From: Flavobacteriales bacterium
GTDB taxonomy: Bacteria > Bacteroidota > Bacteroidia > JACJYZ01
Reading direction: 5' to 3'
Length of the DNA: 64,000 bases
NCBI GenBank assembly: GCA_020635855.1
Contig: JACJYZ010000002.1
Location: 1,488,001-1,552,000 of the forward strand
Under the pieces are notes generated by a model. That model did no database searches, was not told the DNA's origin, and worked only from the letters and a program-made list of their open reading frames with translations. This document shows, piece by piece, positions 61,760-64,000 of the stretch (its first letter is position 1; every line of letters starts with the position of its first letter). The position numbers and the translations under genes are program-made.

Positions 61760-63139
61760 ATGACACTGATTACTTCGATTTCCGGGATTCGCGGCACCAT
61801 AGGAGGCCGCCCCGGTGAGGGGTTGACACCTCCGGATGTTGTTAAGTTTTGCGCCGCATTCGCATCCATTGTTCAGGAACGAAAAGGCGGTGCACGATGC
61901 AAAGTGGTGATCGGCCGCGATGCCAGACTTTCCGGTGGGATGGTTAATCAACTGGTATGCGCGACCCTGTGCGGCATGGGTATCGACGTGGTGGACCTCG
62001 GCTTGAGTACCACGCCAACCGTGGAAATGGCCGTGCCCTGGGAAGGTGCGGATGCCGGTATCATTCTCACTGCAAGCCACAATCCCATTCAATGGAATGC
62101 CCTCAAGTTGCTCAATGATAAAGGTGAGTTCATCTCCGCCGAAGAAGGCAGCCTGGTATTGGAAAAGGCAAGGGACGGGGCATTCAGTTTTGCGGAAGTG
62201 GAGCAACTGGGTTCATACGTTGAAAGAACGGATGCCATCGCCAAACACATTGAAGCCATTCTGGCCCTGCCATTGGTGGATAAGAAAGCCATTGCTTCCC
62301 GCAATTTTACGGTAGCTGTGGATGCGGTGAACAGCACAGGTGGACTTGCAGTGCCTGCCTTGCTTGAAGCCCTCGGCGTGAAGAAAATTGAAAAACTATA
62401 CTGCGACCCCACGGGTCGTTTTCCCCATAACCCGGAACCTTTGCCGGAACACCTCGTGGATATTTCCGCAACTGTGAAAGACAAAGGCTGCGACCTGGGT
62501 ATCGTGGTGGATCCGGATGTAGACCGCCTGGCGCTGGTTTGTGAAGACGGATCCATGTTCGGTGAAGAATACACCCTGGTGGCCGTATCCGATTATGTGT
62601 TGCAAAACCAACAGGGAAATACCGTTTCCAACATGAGTTCCACCAGGGCCCTGAGGGATGTGACGGAAACGCATGGTGGAAAGTATTTCAGTTCTGCCGT
62701 GGGTGAGGTGAACGTGGTGAAGATGATGAAAGAGAAAAACGCCCTCATCGGAGGAGAAGGAAACGGTGGCGTGATTTATCCCGAGCTGCATTACGGCCGT
62801 GATGCCCTTGCCGGCATTGCACTGTTTCTTTCTCATCTTGCCAAATCAGGTAAGTCGTGCAAAGAACTGCGCCAAAGCTATCCCGAATACTTCATCTCCA
62901 AAAACAAGATCGAACTGGATCCTTCGGTGGACGTGGACAAGTGGTTGAGCCGTGTTACGGAAATCTACAAAGAGCAACAGCTGAACCTGATCGATGGGGT
63001 GAAGATTGAGTTTGAGAAAGAATGGGTGCACCTGCGCCGTTCCAACACTGAACCCATCGTACGCGTGTATGCCGAAGGTGCTACAGCAGAAAGGGCAGAC
63101 GCGCTTGCCAAAGAAGTTATGAATAAGATCACATCCTGA
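61760..63139 (+). CDS. glmM: Phosphoglucosamine mutase (or related phosphohexomutase)
   Basis: 459 residues, alpha-D-phosphohexomutase with four domains. The phosphoserine is S106 in ILTASHNPIQWNALK, the metal loop is VVDPDVDRLALV, the sugar-binding loop is GGEGNGGVIYP and the phosphate-binding loop is RRSNTEPIVRVYAEG. GlmM converts glucosamine-6- to glucosamine-1-phosphate for UDP-GlcNAc. The start SISGIRGTIGG and the GEGNGG loop fit GlmM-like enzymes of this phylum, but phosphomannomutase/phosphoglucomutase specificity cannot be excluded without alignment. A cysteine desulfurase gene begins 7 nt downstream. Confidence 0.85.
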   Translation: MTLITSISGIRGTIGGRPGEGLTPPDVVKFCAAFASIVQERKGGARCKVVIGRDARLSGGMVNQLVCATLCGMGIDVVDLGLSTTPTVEMAVPWEGADAGIILTASHNPIQWNALKLLNDKGEFISAEEGSLVLEKARDGAFSFAEVEQLGSYVERTDAIAKHIEAILALPLVDKKAIASRNFTVAVDAVNSTGGLAVPALLEALGVKKIEKLYCDPTGRFPHNPEPLPEHLVDISATVKDKGCDLGIVVDPDVDRLALVCEDGSMFGEEYTLVAVSDYVLQNQQGNTVSNMSSTRALRDVTETHGGKYFSSAVGEVNVVKMMKEKNALIGGEGNGGVIYPELHYGRDALAGIALFLSHLAKSGKSCKELRQSYPEYFISKNKIELDPSVDVDKWLSRVTEIYKEQQLNLIDGVKIEFEKEWVHLRRSNTEPIVRVYAEGATAERADALAKEVMNKITS

Positions 63140-63146
63140 TCGGGGC

Positions 63147-64000
63147 ATGGCCCAGTCCAGGATTTATCTAGACAATGCCGCCACCACACCGCTGGACCTC
63201 GCGGTGCTGGAGGTGATGATGCCGTTCCTGACCACCTACTACGGCAATCCGTCTTCCATACATTTCGCCGGCAGGGAAGCACGGGCCGCCATCGAGCGTG
63301 CCAGGAAAAGCATGGCTGCATTGCTGCATGTGTCTCCATCCGAAATTTACTTTACTTCAGGAGGAACGGAAAGCGATAACATGGCGCTGCGCATGGCTGT
63401 GGCAGGAATGGGGGTGAAGAAGCTCATTACCTCGTCCGTGGAGCATCATGCCGTGCTGCATACCGCCTTGGATCTTGCGACCGAAGGAAAAGTGATATTG
63501 GAAAAACTACCCATAGATGCACACGGAAGGCCCATGTGGGAAGATCTGACTGAAAGGGAATATCCGGAAAAGACACTGGTAAGCCTGATGCACGCCAACA
63601 ACGAACTGGGCACCATGCTTCCCCTGAAGAAACTGGCACCTGTACTGAAAGAGAAAGGTGTGATCTTCCATTCCGACATGGTGCAAACCATTGCACATCT
63701 CGACCTGAACCTAACCGAACTGGAGGTGGGCATGGCCTCTGCATCTGCACACAAATTCCATGGACCGAAAGGTGTGGGTTTCCTGTATGTTCACCCGGAC
63801 CTGCCCATGCATGCCATGGTTACCGGCGGCGCCCAGGAGCGTAATTTCCGTGCAGGAACGGAAAACGTGGCGGGCATCGTGGGCATGGCGTGCGCACTCG
63901 AGATCGCCTGTGCGAACATGCAGGCAGACCGCAAACACATCGAAGGATTAAAGGCTGCTTTGCGTAAGGGCATCCTGGAAGCATTTCCTGAAGCAACTAT
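63147..64000 (+). CDS. Cysteine desulfurase (NifS/IscS family), 3' end outside window
   Basis: 284 codons without a stop, running off the right edge. The opening SRIYLDNAATTPLD is the typical NifS/IscS start. EIYFTSGGTESDNMAL (PLP phosphate), TSSVEHHAVL (stacking His), MHANNELGTMLP, FHSDMVQTIAH and the PLP lysine K203 in SASAHKFHGPKGVG follow, then FRAGTENVAGIVG. The active-site Cys loop would lie past the edge. It mobilises sulfur from cysteine for Fe-S clusters or tRNA thiolation. It follows glmM by 7 nt. Confidence 0.93.
   Translation, partial: MAQSRIYLDNAATTPLDLAVLEVMMPFLTTYYGNPSSIHFAGREARAAIERARKSMAALLHVSPSEIYFTSGGTESDNMALRMAVAGMGVKKLITSSVEHHAVLHTALDLATEGKVILEKLPIDAHGRPMWEDLTEREYPEKTLVSLMHANNELGTMLPLKKLAPVLKEKGVIFHSDMVQTIAHLDLNLTELEVGMASASAHKFHGPKGVGFLYVHPDLPMHAMVTGGAQERNFRAGTENVAGIVGMACALEIACANMQADRKHIEGLKAALRKGILEAFPEAT

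Overview
The window reads as a chromosomal segment of an uncultured-type member of the Bacteroidota, most like Flavobacteriales-related lineages. The evidence is type IX secretion (T9SS) sorting domains of both type A and type B, a PorP/SprF-like barrel, families largely restricted to the phylum (DUF4294, probable DUF5723, propeller-plus-SpoIIE sensors), an FtsK-LolA gene pair, and at least fifteen copies of the Bacteroidota -7 promoter element TAnnTTTG, several only 4-5 nt before a start codon. Base composition is close to balanced by eye. There is no integrase, transposase, CRISPR array, rRNA or obvious phage module; most of the window is ordinary housekeeping DNA.

Layout. 1-1.8 kb (minus): 5' part of a BatA-like gene, a 3-hydroxybutyryl-CoA dehydrogenase and a cytochrome c-like lipoprotein. 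1.9-5.7 kb (plus): two ECF sigma factor loci, one with a small membrane protein and a barrel gene behind an ECF-type promoter, the other with a probable anti-sigma factor and a secreted adhesin-like beta-solenoid protein. 5.8-7.3 kb: an MtfA/M90-type zinc peptidase with extra membrane segments. 7.4-9.0 kb: a HipB-HipA pair. 9.1-9.87 kb: an accessory patch with six 106-bp tandem repeats, each holding a 13-14 codon micro-ORF on the minus strand, then hairpins and tRNA-Met. 10-18 kb: universal stress protein, aldo-keto reductase, PorP/SprF-like barrel plus its type B T9SS substrate, hydrolase, MscS channel, type A T9SS substrate. 18.2-23.5 kb: a large propeller/SpoIIE phosphatase sensor and a TMTC-like membrane TPR protein. 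23.5-26.6 kb: LolA and FtsK.

26.7-36.2 kb: a lipoprotein, arginine decarboxylase, arginase-type ureohydrolase, ArgS, Ffh, FolD and a peptidoglycan-associated OmpA/PD40 protein. 36.2-42.4 kb (minus): KdsA, a DUF5723-like protein, a large lipoprotein, then a cyclase/formamidase with tryptophan 2,3-dioxygenase (start of the kynurenine pathway). 42.5-52.9 kb: SucD, two small barrels, a type A T9SS protein, a TonB-dependent receptor, LolD, SucC, biotin carboxylase and a DUF4294 protein. 52.9-64 kb: thioesterase, CapD/FlaA1-type sugar dehydratase, GcvT, ComB, a candidate free-standing small RNA, a queuosine-tRNA mannosyltransferase-like enzyme, IlvE, HtpG, GlmM and a truncated cysteine desulfurase.

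The strongest candidates for something undescribed are the 106-bp array, whose diverged sixth copy still keeps its short reading frame, and the compact RNA at 57.33-57.42 kb that has its own promoter and terminator.
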